From positions 62,001 through 126,000 of the forward strand of contig CALRMX020000003.1 in assembly GCA_943369355.1 (NCBI GenBank): 64,000 nt of DNA. Direction: 5' to 3'. The translations under genes and the position numbers were made by a program. Positions 16,063-24,563 of the stretch are shown here, piece after piece. Position 1 is the first letter of the stretch, and the number at the start of each line of letters is the position of its first letter. The notes beneath the pieces were generated by a model that had not been told where the DNA came from, did not search any database, and saw nothing but the letters and a program-made list of their open reading frames with translations. The stretch is from UBA7662 sp943369355 (GTDB lineage Bacteria > Bacteroidota > Bacteroidia > UBA7662).

Positions 16063-18432
16063 TTACCGGATTAAATAGAGAAAAGTACCTGGCGTTTTGA
16101 GCTCGCGCGAGTAGGCGCCCACATAACGTGCTTTTACGGCATACTGCCCTTCGGATAATGGTTGGCCGCCAAAAGTGCCGTCCCAGCCTTGTGCCGGGTT
16201 GGTGCTTTCGAACACTAGCTTGCCCCAGCGGTCGTAAATGAATAGCTCAAACAAGGCCGCCTCGCATTCGGGTGTGGCCACATAACGATCGTTCAAACCA
16301 TCGCCATTGGGCGAAAAAGCCGACGGCAGCCACAGCTCACAATCGCAGCGCTCGCGAGCCAAACGTACGTTTATGGCCTGTTCGCCACAGGCTGTTACAA
16401 TTCGAGCGCTGCCCGCAAAGGGCTCCCTGAAAAGGCGACTGGTGCTGGTATCGCCATCCGACCAAAACACCTGCGTGAAACGGTTTGTGGCCAAACCAAG
16501 CACAAAAGGTTCACCTTGGCAGAGGTTGGTATCGATGTCGGCATAGGATTCGGGTGTTACCCAATACAAAAAAGTGGTATCGCGCCAGCTTCCACAATGG
16601 TTGTTGTACGCCAGAACGACATAATCCATGGTAGTATCGGTGGCAAAGCTCACCTCTGTGCTTCCATCGGGCCAGTTCCAGCGGTAGTTGCCCGGGTTTA
16701 GTGTGAGTATGGGGGGTGATTCGCGGCAAGCGGCTACTTCGAGCGGCAATGCGGTGAATGGCCGTGGGGTGTGACTCACATAAAAGCTGTCGCGGTAGCT
16801 GCCGCAGCGCCCCACGGTTTCTACCCACCACCAACCGGGACTGCTGATGGTTTTTTGGCTGCTGCTGTCGCCATCGCTCCAGCGTATGGACTGTACAAAG
16901 AAGGGTGAAGCTCCTACATCGAGCGTAAACGGCTGCGCAGCACACAATACCGTATCGGTAAAACGGTCGACCGGCGGTTGCCCGATTTCGATGGTGTCGG
17001 TCATCACGATTTGTTGGGCACAATACTGTACCGTAGCTCGCACCACATAGGTTCCGGCCCGGGCATAGGCATGTTTGAGGTCAGTGAGGCTGTCGCCACC
17101 CAATACAATTCTTCCGTCGCCCATATCCCACTCGATGGCGCTGGCGCCCAAGGGCTCGTTGAGTCGGAACATGCCGCTGTCGCCAGCACACAGGGTGTCG
17201 CGGAGTATGCTAAACCTTCGAGGGTTGCGGTAGTGCGGAAAGCTGTGCGAAAAACGCAATTCGCCGAACGTTTCGGTACGAATACCGGTAAAATCAAACA
17301 AATGAAATTGGGCTTGCGCGATGCCCCAGTTGGCATCGGGTTGCCGAATTTTTCCAATCCCCGAAGTACCGTTCACCACGTCGTAATAGCCAAAATAAAG
17401 TTCACCGTTGGGCATGGCCACGAAGTCGCCTACTTGTGTGTCGATCCAGTTTTCGCTGTAAAAACGGCGGGTAATCGACAGCGAATCCCACTCGCTTACG
17501 TCAAACTGGTACAAGCGCAAACGGTAGGGCAGCGACCGAAAATCTTGCGAGAACACATAAATTTTGTTGCCTCGGGGACTGTAGTGCAAAGCCTGCAGGC
17601 GGAGTGTGCCGGCAAGTGGCCGCAAGAAAATCTGCTGCACATCTACCGAAATACGGTCGCCAATTTGTCCGGTAGTCCGGTTCAAGCGAAACAAGGTAAA
17701 CGACCCCGTGCCCGGATTGACACAAAACGAACTTTCGTCGGGACTCACCACCAGGTTGTTAAAAATAGGATTTTCGAAATGGCGAATGCGCACAGGGCTG
17801 TGGGGGATGGCTGGCGACAGCTGACGGCCATCGAATTTCCAGCTGATGGGCATGAAGTGCAGGCTATCGACCCTGCGAAAGGTGAAAAGCCATACCGACT
17901 TACGATCACTATGCCGAATCACCCCATGTAAGCCAAAAGGTATGGAATCGGCCAGTTCGATATTGCGTAGGGTGTCGAACGTAAAGCGGTTGTAGCTCAC
18001 CAGGTGTAGGCGTTGCACCATGCTAAAGTCGGGCATGTTCTTAAGCGACGGCATGAGCATATGCAGTATCGAATCGTTGGCCGGGTCGGGAAAGGCTTTG
18101 CTATAGCCCAAGCCGGTGGTATCGACATACAAGCCTTGATTTGAAAAGGTGGATGGAGAAAAGCTACTGGAGGTGATAATCGACTGGATTTGATGATCGA
18201 GTCGTGTGCCGTTGCAGTTGGCAACGAGGGCCATCTCTTCGTTATTCACAAAGTCGAAGGTATCGTTGTAGCTAATTTTATGTACTCCTGGATTCGGCAG
18301 TCGCACCAAATTAGCGCTATCGGCTTTGAACAAGCCCAGGCCATTCAGCATGAAGAAGTTGCCTTCTTGTTGCCCGAAAGCAGCCGCTGGCACCATCAAA
18401 GCCAGCAAAAAGCTCAAAACAACACGATTCAC
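16063..18432 (-). CDS. Secreted PKD-domain protein with gliding-type (T9SS type B) C-terminal domain
   Basis: A 789-residue exported protein. Residues 1-20 are a Sec signal peptide (LALMVPAAAFG before QQEG). A beta-propeller-like region rich in Tyr/Phe repeats spans about 25-395. A PKD-type domain follows (EWDMGDGRIVLGGDSL, HAYARAGTYVVRATV), then Ig-like repeats with paired Cys. The last 90 residues read LPSAFSPNGDGLNDRYV ... FIYDRWGKLVFES ... GWDGTFGG ... GTFLYLIR, the gliding-motility-associated C-terminal domain used for T9SS export. It probably ends on the cell surface. The function is unknown. Confidence 0.92.
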   Translation of the reverse strand: MNRVVLSFLLALMVPAAAFGQQEGNFFMLNGLGLFKADSANLVRLPNPGVHKISYNDTFDFVNNEEMALVANCNGTRLDHQIQSIITSSSFSPSTFSNQGLYVDTTGLGYSKAFPDPANDSILHMLMPSLKNMPDFSMVQRLHLVSYNRFTFDTLRNIELADSIPFGLHGVIRHSDRKSVWLFTFRRVDSLHFMPISWKFDGRQLSPAIPHSPVRIRHFENPIFNNLVVSPDESSFCVNPGTGSFTLFRLNRTTGQIGDRISVDVQQIFLRPLAGTLRLQALHYSPRGNKIYVFSQDFRSLPYRLRLYQFDVSEWDSLSITRRFYSENWIDTQVGDFVAMPNGELYFGYYDVVNGTSGIGKIRQPDANWGIAQAQFHLFDFTGIRTETFGELRFSHSFPHYRNPRRFSILRDTLCAGDSGMFRLNEPLGASAIEWDMGDGRIVLGGDSLTDLKHAYARAGTYVVRATVQYCAQQIVMTDTIEIGQPPVDRFTDTVLCAAQPFTLDVGASPFFVQSIRWSDGDSSSQKTISSPGWWWVETVGRCGSYRDSFYVSHTPRPFTALPLEVAACRESPPILTLNPGNYRWNWPDGSTEVSFATDTTMDYVVLAYNNHCGSWRDTTFLYWVTPESYADIDTNLCQGEPFVLGLATNRFTQVFWSDGDTSTSRLFREPFAGSARIVTACGEQAINVRLARERCDCELWLPSAFSPNGDGLNDRYVATPECEAALFELFIYDRWGKLVFESTNPAQGWDGTFGGQPLSEGQYAVKARYVGAYSRELKTPGTFLYLIR

Positions 18433-18477
18433 GGTGCAAAATAGCCTTTTCGTCGGCCATTGAGCATTAAAATGCCC

Positions 18478-19074
18478 TTAGAACATTTTTAACTGACGTG
18501 CACGCAGGTTGAACGACAGGCGATGCAGGGGGGTAACACCAAACTGCTCGATGGCAGTGCGGTGGTCGATGGTGGGATAACCTTTATTCCGATCCCAGCC
18601 GTAGTGGGGATAACGCAGGTGGTAGTCGAGCATCAGCTCGTCGCGGTAGGTTTTGGCTAAGATCGAAGCAGCGGCAATGCTCGCGTAGTTGGCGTCGCCT
18701 TTCACGAGGCATTTGTGCGGGATGCCGGGATAAGGTTTGAAGCGATTTCCGTCGATGAGCAGCAAGTCGGGTTGCAGGTGGAGCTGATCTACGGCTTTAT
18801 GCATCGACACAAACGAGGCTTGGAGGATGTTGATGTTGTCGATTTCTTCGTTGCAGGTACTACTCACGGCATAGGCCAGGGCGTTTTTCTCGATGTGGTC
18901 GCGCAGGCGGAAACGTTTGTCGGCCGAAAGCACCTTGCTGTCGCGCAGGAGACGTATGTCGAACTCGGGCGAGAGAATCACGGCCGCTGCAACAACGGGG
19001 CCAGCCAAACAGCCGCGGCCGGCTTCATCGCAACCGGCTTCTAGCGCGCCTTCCTGGTAAAAACGATGCAACAT
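18478..19074 (-). CDS. rnhB: Ribonuclease HII
   Basis: A 198-residue enzyme removing RNA from RNA/DNA hybrids and misincorporated ribonucleotides. Catalytic acidic residues lie in GCDEAGRGCLAGPVVAAAV and LLIDGNRF, and the conserved YASIAAASILAKTYRDELM is present. Length and order are typical. It is 45 bp upstream of the T9SS type B gene on the same strand and divergent from the small membrane protein and Zur-like gene. Confidence 0.97.
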   Translation of the reverse strand: MLHRFYQEGALEAGCDEAGRGCLAGPVVAAAVILSPEFDIRLLRDSKVLSADKRFRLRDHIEKNALAYAVSSTCNEEIDNINILQASFVSMHKAVDQLHLQPDLLLIDGNRFKPYPGIPHKCLVKGDANYASIAAASILAKTYRDELMLDYHLRYPHYGWDRNKGYPTIDHRTAIEQFGVTPLHRLSFNLRARQLKMF

Positions 19075-19195
19075 GTCGTTAAACTAAAGAAGTGCTTGGA
19101 ATTGACCAAATCGTCGGCACATTTTCCACGGTTTACGCTAATCTTCTTTCAGAATTCGACCCTTACCCCTATTTTTGCGACACTAAATTTTCGTC

Positions 19196-19396
19196 ATGAA
19201 ATTCCAAACCGCTGTCATCGCTGTACTCCTTACGGTTGCTTATTTCGGATACCTCTTTTATCTCGGCATTTTCAAGCCCGACACCATAGGTTATACCGAA
19301 ATGCTCATCGGTTGTGGCTTTTTGGCACTTTCGAGCTGGACCATCACCATGGGGGCTTTCGCCGACATCGACGCAGAGAACGAAGCCAAAGGCTAA
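19196..19396 (+). CDS. Small membrane protein coupled to the Zur-like gene
   Basis: A 66-residue protein with two hydrophobic segments (residues about 5-25 and 38-57) and an acidic tail. I do not recognise a family. It ends two bases before the start of the Fur-family regulator gene, so the two are almost certainly co-transcribed. Its residues DTIGYTEMLIGCGF form a short loop. A sensing or accessory role in the metal locus is only inferred from position. Confidence 0.7.
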   Translation: MKFQTAVIAVLLTVAYFGYLFYLGIFKPDTIGYTEMLIGCGFLALSSWTITMGAFADIDAENEAKG

Positions 19397-19398
19397 CG

Positions 19399-19824
19399 AT
19401 GGAGTCGCGGGAACTGCTTAAGCAGCACGATCTGCGCCTTACCGACTGCCGAGTGGCGGTGCTCGATTTTATGATGGAGCACCCCCGGGCCATATCGCAA
19501 CCCGAGCTAGAGCTGCAGCTGTCGGATCGTTTCGACCGTGTAACGCTGTACCGCACCCTCAGCACCTTCCACGAAAAAGGGCTCATCCACGAGGTGCCCG
19601 ACAATAGCGGCATCATGAAATTTGCCCTCTGTGGCGATGCCTGCACCACCCAAGATCACCACCACCACCACGAACACGTACACTTTCGCTGCAACCGCTG
19701 CCAAACCACGGTGTGCATCAACGAGGTTGACGTTCCCCGCCTGGCGCTCCCCGAAGGTTTTGAACCGCTCAAGTTCAGCTTCGTGATTGAAGGCATTTGC
19801 CGCGACTGCCAAGCGCTTTCTTGA
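19399..19824 (+). CDS. Fur/Zur-family metalloregulator
   Basis: A 141-residue winged-helix repressor. The DNA-recognition helix region (RFDRVTLYRTLSTFHEKG, about residues 44-61) and the dimerisation/metal region with a His cluster (H87-H91, H93, H95) and two CxxC pairs (98-101 and 134-137) identify the Fur superfamily; the His-rich, double-CxxC pattern favours a zinc sensor (Zur). I start it at the ATG after the small membrane gene because a longer frame runs through that gene. The receptor gene downstream carries a perfect palindrome over its promoter, a likely target. Confidence 0.9.
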   Translation: MESRELLKQHDLRLTDCRVAVLDFMMEHPRAISQPELELQLSDRFDRVTLYRTLSTFHEKGLIHEVPDNSGIMKFALCGDACTTQDHHHHHEHVHFRCNRCQTTVCINEVDVPRLALPEGFEPLKFSFVIEGICRDCQALS

Positions 19825-19845
19825 ACTTATTTGTTAGAAAAACTG

Positions 19846-19853
19846 TACTTTTG
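19846..19853 (+). promoter_or_regulatory. -7 promoter box of the receptor gene, inside the operator
   Basis: TACTTTTG matches TAnnTTTG exactly. Its last three bases are the first three of the palindromic operator. A TTG at 19821-19823 could be the -33 element (22-bp spacing). Confidence 0.55.
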
Positions 19854-19867
19854 CAACTTCGTTGCAA
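19851..19867. promoter_or_regulatory. Palindromic operator 1 (putative Zur box), TonB-dependent receptor gene
   Basis: TTGCAAC-TTC-GTTGCAA, a perfect 7-3-7 palindrome ending three bases before the receptor ATG and overlapping the -7 box. The same motif recurs at 22996, 23027 and 61096. Binding by the adjacent Fur-family protein is inferred. Confidence 0.75.
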
Positions 19868-19870
19868 TTG

Positions 19871-22210
19871 ATGCGCTACTTATTGCTTTTTCTTTCGTTG
19901 GTGAGCCTACCCGTTGGGGTGTGGGCGCAGTACAGCCTCAGTGGCAGCGTACGCAACGAAAAAGGACAGGCTTTGACTGGAGCCACCGTGTATTTGCACG
20001 AATTACGCCGCGGGGTGATAACCGATTCGGAAGGTAATTTCATCTTCACAGCACTAAAACCGGGCAATTACCACCTTCACCTCCAGCATATCGGTTATAC
20101 AGCCCGCACCATCGACATCCAACTGCGCGATCAATCGCTGGAGTTGCCGCTGGTGATGAAAGCCGCCACCCTCGAGCTACGCGAAGTCATCATCGAAAGC
20201 GATTTGCTCAAATTGGGCGAAGAAGAACAGAGCCAGTCGACCGAGGTGGTTTCGTCGGCCCAGATCCGCAAGTTTAACGGCGTAACGCTCATGCAGAGCC
20301 TCGAACGTTTGCCCGGCATCAACAGCATCAATACCGGCATAGGGGTGAGTAAACCTGTGATTCGCGGTTTAAGCTTTAACCGCGTGGCCGTAACCGACCA
20401 AGGCATCAAGCAGGAAGGACAGCAGTGGGGACTCGACCACGGTTTAGAGATCGACCAGTTTGCGGTGGGTCGCGTAGAGATCATCAAAGGCCCTGCCTCG
20501 CTCCTCTATGGCAGCGACGCCATGGGCGGGGTGATTCAAATCAAGCCGGCACCTTTTCCGATGCAGGGACAAATGCAGGCCGACTTCACCCAGTTGTACC
20601 GCAGCGTTAACCACCAGTTTGGCAGCAGCTTGCAGCTTGCAGGCCACCAAGGCGATTGGGTTTGGCGTGGGCGTGTTACCTGGCAAGACTACGGCGATTA
20701 TTTCCTGCCCGCCGACTCGTTTACCTACAACCGCTTTAAGCTAGCGCTGCCCGGGAGGCGATTAAAAAATACGGGTGGAGAAGAACTGCATACCAGCTTT
20801 ACCGGAGGAGTACAAAAGCGTTGGGGCTTCAGTCACCTTACCTTTAGCCGCTACCACCAACGTATTGGCTACTTTCCCGGTGCCTTGGGCAAGCCCATGG
20901 CCTATCAGCTCGCCGACGACACCAACCGCCGCGACATTGATTTGCCGCACCAAGAAATCAACCATTACAAAATACTATCAAACAGCAACGTACAACTCGG
21001 TGCGCATTGGCTCGAAATTGACCTCGGCTGGCAGTTTAACCACCGCGACGAACGCTCGTACCCCCACGCCCACGGCCGCGTAACGATTGACAGTAGCCAA
21101 ACCTTGGCCCACGGGCTACGGCTCAGCACCCTGAGCGGCCAAACCCGCTTGCATTACCGCATCGACTCGCTGAACAGGCTCGTTGCCGGAGTTTCGGTGC
21201 AACAGCAGCAACATCGCATTGCAGGTTACGAATTTTTGGTGCCCGAATACCTTGTGCAGCAGGGCGGTGCATTTGTGGTTTGGCAAGGGCGTCGCTCCGA
21301 AAGTTTCCATTGGAACGCCGGTGTACGTTACGACAGAGCCCGACTCCAATCGGTGCGCTATGTAGAGCTGCTGAGCGACGGCAGTGCGCGCGAGCGTGCG
21401 CCTTTGCTCGACCGTCGTTTTCAGAATTTTTCGGCCAGTGCGGGTATCTCGTGGTTGCCACATCCCCTGTGGCAGCTCAAGTTCAACGCCGGACGCAGCT
21501 TCCGCATCCCGACCATCCCCGAGCTCACGTCGAATGGCGTGCATCACGGCAGCTTCAGGCACGAGCAAGGCGACCCCAACTTGAATCCTGAGCAGGGCTA
21601 CCAGTTTGATTTGGGGGTAATTTACCGCAGCAGCACGGTGGAGCTCAAGTTTTCGCCCTACCTCAACTACTTCAGCAACTACATTTATTTGCGCCCTACC
21701 GGTTTGTTTAGCTTTCTCCCCGATGGCGGTCAACTGATGCGTTACGAACAAGGCGAAGTGCTACACCAAGGTGCTGAGCTAAGTGCCGAGTTGCACCTGG
21801 TTGAACGTTTGCACCTGGCTTTGCAAACCAGCTACACCCGTTTCACCAACCTCACCACCGGCGTGCCCCTCCCCTGGATTCCTCCCTTGCAAGGCCTCGC
21901 CGAGCTGGAGTATACCTTCCGTGAACCCGTAAGCTGGCTCAGTAGTCCCGCCTTGGGCACCGATATCCAGTTGATGGCCGCCCAAAACCGTACCGACCGC
22001 AACGAAGCGCCTACGCCAGGGTATGCCCTGCTTCACCTGTACGCGTCTACCCGGGTGGTGGTAGGCAAGCAGCGCCCCGAACTCAGGTTGCAGGTCAACA
22101 ATGTATTCGACAGGCCTTACTTTAACCACCTGAGCAGGTACCGTTTGTTGAACCTTCCCGACCCCGGCAGGAACATTCAGCTCGTGGTTCATTGGCCCTT
22201 GGGGCTTTAA
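19871..22210 (+). CDS. TonB-dependent outer-membrane receptor, ZnuD-like
   Basis: A 779-residue receptor. A signal peptide (to VGVWAQ), then a carboxypeptidase-regulatory-like domain (about 20-95, GSVRNEKGQALTGATVYLHE), plug (about 105-220) and beta barrel. The plug stretch GLDHGLEIDQFAVGRVEIIK followed by GPASLLYGSDAMGGVIQ resembles ZnuD-type zinc receptors, as does NGVHHGSFRHEQGDPNLNPE in an extracellular loop. I start at the ATG at 19871, giving a clean signal peptide, rather than an in-frame TTG inside the operator. Zinc as substrate is inferred from similarity, the Zur-like neighbour and the operator. Confidence 0.92.
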   Translation: MRYLLLFLSLVSLPVGVWAQYSLSGSVRNEKGQALTGATVYLHELRRGVITDSEGNFIFTALKPGNYHLHLQHIGYTARTIDIQLRDQSLELPLVMKAATLELREVIIESDLLKLGEEEQSQSTEVVSSAQIRKFNGVTLMQSLERLPGINSINTGIGVSKPVIRGLSFNRVAVTDQGIKQEGQQWGLDHGLEIDQFAVGRVEIIKGPASLLYGSDAMGGVIQIKPAPFPMQGQMQADFTQLYRSVNHQFGSSLQLAGHQGDWVWRGRVTWQDYGDYFLPADSFTYNRFKLALPGRRLKNTGGEELHTSFTGGVQKRWGFSHLTFSRYHQRIGYFPGALGKPMAYQLADDTNRRDIDLPHQEINHYKILSNSNVQLGAHWLEIDLGWQFNHRDERSYPHAHGRVTIDSSQTLAHGLRLSTLSGQTRLHYRIDSLNRLVAGVSVQQQQHRIAGYEFLVPEYLVQQGGAFVVWQGRRSESFHWNAGVRYDRARLQSVRYVELLSDGSARERAPLLDRRFQNFSASAGISWLPHPLWQLKFNAGRSFRIPTIPELTSNGVHHGSFRHEQGDPNLNPEQGYQFDLGVIYRSSTVELKFSPYLNYFSNYIYLRPTGLFSFLPDGGQLMRYEQGEVLHQGAELSAELHLVERLHLALQTSYTRFTNLTTGVPLPWIPPLQGLAELEYTFREPVSWLSSPALGTDIQLMAAQNRTDRNEAPTPGYALLHLYASTRVVVGKQRPELRLQVNNVFDRPYFNHLSRYRLLNLPDPGRNIQLVVHWPLGL

Positions 22211-22239
22211 TAATTCAACGAAAATTGTAGCTTAGCATC

Positions 22240-22989
22240 GTGCACCGCTGGTTCATTTTTTCCGTGTTTTTACTCCTGAGTGCAGCTGCCTGTAAAAAAG
22301 ACAGCGCCGATGTGGATGGTCCTGTGCTCACGGCAGGCAGCGACTTAAACGGAGCCAGTTTCGACCGCGGAGCCAGCTATCAGTTTAGCCTTACGGCCAC
22401 CGACAACCGTGCACTGCGCGACCTTCGGGTACGCTGGGCCCACCGTACAGCCGGTATTTTCGACAGTACCGGCCTCACCCCTTGGGAAGAAGAACTCAAC
22501 CAACCCCTGTCGGGTACCGAGCAACAACAAAGTTTTGCAGGTCTTGTGCCTGCCAATGCCCAGCCCGGTAGCTACCGCCTCGAAGCCACCGCCACCGATC
22601 AGTCGGGCAATAGGTCGCTTACGTTGGTACGCGATTTTACCGTTGAAAACAGCCAAAACCCAACACCACCGGTTGTCACCCTATCACGTCCGGCGGCCAG
22701 TGGTGCCACGGTAGCTGCCGGCACCAATTTGTTGATCGATGGCTTGGCGAGCGACGATACCGGCTTGCGGATGGTGGCCATTCGGCTCGAGCGCACCTCA
22801 GCACCGGGCATTGGCAGTGTACTCACCGAGTTTAGGCGAACGGTATTCAACAACCCCCGTTTGCAAGGCGTAAACGAAACCATTCCCATTCCGGCCACCC
22901 AGGCTGCGGGCGATTTGCTGCTCAGTGTTTTGGCCATCGATCAGCACGACAACACCTTTTTGGTGCAGCGAACGGTTCGTATTCCATAA
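22240..22989 (+). CDS. DUF4625 lipoprotein (long form)
   Basis: A 249-residue predicted lipoprotein starting at GTG; leader FSVFLLLSAAACKKD has a lipobox Cys at about residue 18. The body contains two Ig-like/DUF4625 segments (SYQFSLTATDNRALRDLRV ... GSYRLEATATDQSGN; and GTNLLIDGLASDDTGLRMV). It is 29 bp after the receptor gene and likely shares its operator. Surface display with the receptor is inferred from the family context; no catalytic motif is seen. Confidence 0.82.
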   Translation: MHRWFIFSVFLLLSAAACKKDSADVDGPVLTAGSDLNGASFDRGASYQFSLTATDNRALRDLRVRWAHRTAGIFDSTGLTPWEEELNQPLSGTEQQQSFAGLVPANAQPGSYRLEATATDQSGNRSLTLVRDFTVENSQNPTPPVVTLSRPAASGATVAAGTNLLIDGLASDDTGLRMVAIRLERTSAPGIGSVLTEFRRTVFNNPRLQGVNETIPIPATQAAGDLLLSVLAIDQHDNTFLVQRTVRIP

Positions 22990-22995
22990 ATATTC

Positions 22996-23012
22996 TTGCA
23001 ACACTGTTGCAT
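22996..23012. promoter_or_regulatory. Palindromic operator 2
   Basis: TTGCAAC-ACT-GTTGCAT, one mismatch from perfect symmetry. Overlaps a -7-like TATTCTTG (22991-22998) and lies 31 bp, about three helical turns, from operator 3. Both precede the short DUF4625 gene. Confidence 0.7.
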
Positions 23013-23026
23013 ATTAAAAACTTCTT

Positions 23027-23043
23027 TTGCAACTTTGTTGCTC
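23027..23043. promoter_or_regulatory. Palindromic operator 3
   Basis: TTGCAAC-TTT-GTTGCTC, second half degenerate. It begins inside a TTCTTTTG box as in operator 1 and ends 15 bp before the DUF4625 start codon at 23059. Confidence 0.65.
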
Positions 23044-23058
23044 AAAGAAAAATTCCTC

Positions 23059-23472
23059 ATGAAAAAACTGTTTATTCTTGCTGCTGTAGGTCTTTTGGGT
23101 TTAACCGCTTGTGACAAAGAAGAAACACCCGACTTGACCAAGCCGGTAGTTCTCCTTCAAGCACCCGGTGGCGATCATGTAGATCTTAGCCCCGGCGACA
23201 GTCTTCAGTTTCAGGCCCTCATCACCGACGATGTGGAGCTTTCGCAATGGAAGTTCAACATCCACGATGCAGCCGGCCACACCCACCGCGTAACGCTCGA
23301 GCCTTGGGATTTGGTAGAAGTGGGTAGCATTTCGGGTAAAAGTTATACCCTATCAAAAACCATTACCGTTCCCGATTCGGCCGAAATCACCACCTATCAC
23401 CTCGAAATTGAGGCCACCGATAAGGCTGGTAACGCCGCAGTACCGGTGATTTTAGAAGTGCATGTAGATTAA
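23059..23472 (+). CDS. DUF4625 lipoprotein (short form)
   Basis: A 137-residue lipoprotein: leader MKKLFILAAVGLLGLTACDK with lipobox Cys18-19. The remainder (GDHVDLSPGDSLQFQALITD, DVELSQWKFNIHDAAGHTH) is a DUF4625 domain. Several His residues (for example AAGHTHRV) could bind metal. I start at the ATG fixed by the signal peptide; an upstream TTG frame would run through both operators. It has its own pair of operators, so it is probably the most tightly controlled member of the locus. Confidence 0.88.
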   Translation: MKKLFILAAVGLLGLTACDKEETPDLTKPVVLLQAPGGDHVDLSPGDSLQFQALITDDVELSQWKFNIHDAAGHTHRVTLEPWDLVEVGSISGKSYTLSKTITVPDSAEITTYHLEIEATDKAGNAAVPVILEVHVD

Positions 23473-23580
23473 TTTCTTCATAGATCTGGTTTCGTTTGCC
23501 CTGCCGGGATGGTGGGGCAATTTTGTTTTCTGGCCACCCGTTCGTTTTGCCTAAACGCAAAAGCCTATCTTTACCCTGTG

Positions 23581-24267
23581 ATGAAAGTGCTTGCTGTACT
23601 TTGGGTTAGCCTTTTGCTGCTGCTCACCGAAACAAAAGGTCAGTTTAATCCCGACTTCCGCTGGAGCGAAGGTTGGCAAGAAGTGGTTTTACCCAAACTG
23701 CAGCCCACCATGCTAACCCATCCGCATACCCCAGGTTTGGCTGTGGGTGTCGAGATACGTCCCATCCGCAGCATCTCGTTGCAGACCGAGTATACCCTGC
23801 CCTTTTACGGACTTCAGTTTTATTCGAATAATTTCGGGAAACTCGGACACGACTTTTTTCGTCTACGCTCCGAGCTTCGTTTTTACCCCAATCCGGCTGA
23901 CGATCGTGAATGGTATTTTGCGCTCGAAGGCAATTACACCACCGAAAATTACTACCGCGAAAACAGTAGCTTCATCCGCAACGAAAAGCCCTACAGTTAC
24001 ATCCGCTCCGACATCACCCTCATCCAAGCCGGAGGCGCATTGAAGGCTGGCTATCAGTTTACCATTACCGACTGGCTCTTGGCCGATGTGTTTGTGGGGA
24101 TAGGCGGTCGCCAAAAGCAGGTGAAACATGCTCCCGTGGGGCTGTTCGAGCTGCCGGTAATACGCGATCCTGAGCGTGAAGGTGGCGATATCGCCGAAGG
24201 CACGACCGTGGGTTTGTATATGGTAGCCGGCGCCCGACTCGGATTTTCGCTGTATCCGAGGTATTGA
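23581..24267 (+). CDS. Outer-membrane beta-barrel protein bordering the cassette array
   Basis: A 228-residue protein with a Sec signal peptide (VLWVSLLLLLTETKG, cleavage before QFNPDF) and alternating aromatic/polar beta strands; it ends ...VAGARLGFSLYPRY with a C-terminal aromatic residue as in outer-membrane barrels. No specific family is recognised. The promoter shows TATCTTTA at 23566-23573. I start at the ATG giving the signal peptide. Its last 46 bases are nearly duplicated inside the array (30139-30184, 44 of 46 identical), so the array boundary lies in or just after this gene. Confidence 0.82.
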   Translation: MKVLAVLWVSLLLLLTETKGQFNPDFRWSEGWQEVVLPKLQPTMLTHPHTPGLAVGVEIRPIRSISLQTEYTLPFYGLQFYSNNFGKLGHDFFRLRSELRFYPNPADDREWYFALEGNYTTENYYRENSSFIRNEKPYSYIRSDITLIQAGGALKAGYQFTITDWLLADVFVGIGGRQKQVKHAPVGLFELPVIRDPEREGGDIAEGTTVGLYMVAGARLGFSLYPRY

Positions 24268-24416
24268 GTTTATCAAAAGCTCAGCGGTTTGGGGCTTGCC
24301 GCTGTTGGGATAAGCAGTTGAATTTTTCCTGCTTTCAAGCAACACTTCTGTAAGGATAGAGCTTTATCTAACGACTAAGCCCCAATCGCGAAACGCAAGT
24401 ATTATGAGCATTGCCG
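24268..24416 (-). repeat. Left boundary attC-like hairpin
   Basis: Directly after the barrel gene stop. TTGGGGCTT (24289-24297) pairs with AAGCCCCAA (24377-24385), enclosing about 79 bases. The first 31 bases after the stop codon also resemble the sequence after the gene-tail copy at 30184. Confidence 0.55.
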
Positions 24417-24563
24417 CTAAGGTTTAATCCTAACGATTTTATCATCTCGAATAACAACTAAATCGCTATTCATCTTTCTTTTAAATTCAATCAGCTTTTC
24501 ATAAACCTTATCCATTCCTTCCAGAATTCTCTTTTGGTTGGCTGTTCTTTTATGCGTTTTCAT
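24417..24563 (-). CDS. Small partner ORF overlapping the zeta-toxin-like gene
   Basis: A 48-residue basic ORF (MKTHKRTANQKR ... DLVVIRDDKIVRIKP) whose start overlaps the last 14 bases of the zeta-like gene. The tight overlap and the toxin neighbour make it a candidate antitoxin in reverse (toxin-first) order. It is helical and Lys/Arg-rich; no family is recognised. It ends within the left boundary repeat of the array. Confidence 0.6.
   Translation of the reverse strand: MKTHKRTANQKRILEGMDKVYEKLIEFKRKMNSDLVVIRDDKIVRIKP

Noticed and set aside
16978..17931. 317-codon plus-strand ORF
   Set aside because: Antisense to the T9SS type B protein, which has a signal peptide, PKD domain and sorting domain.
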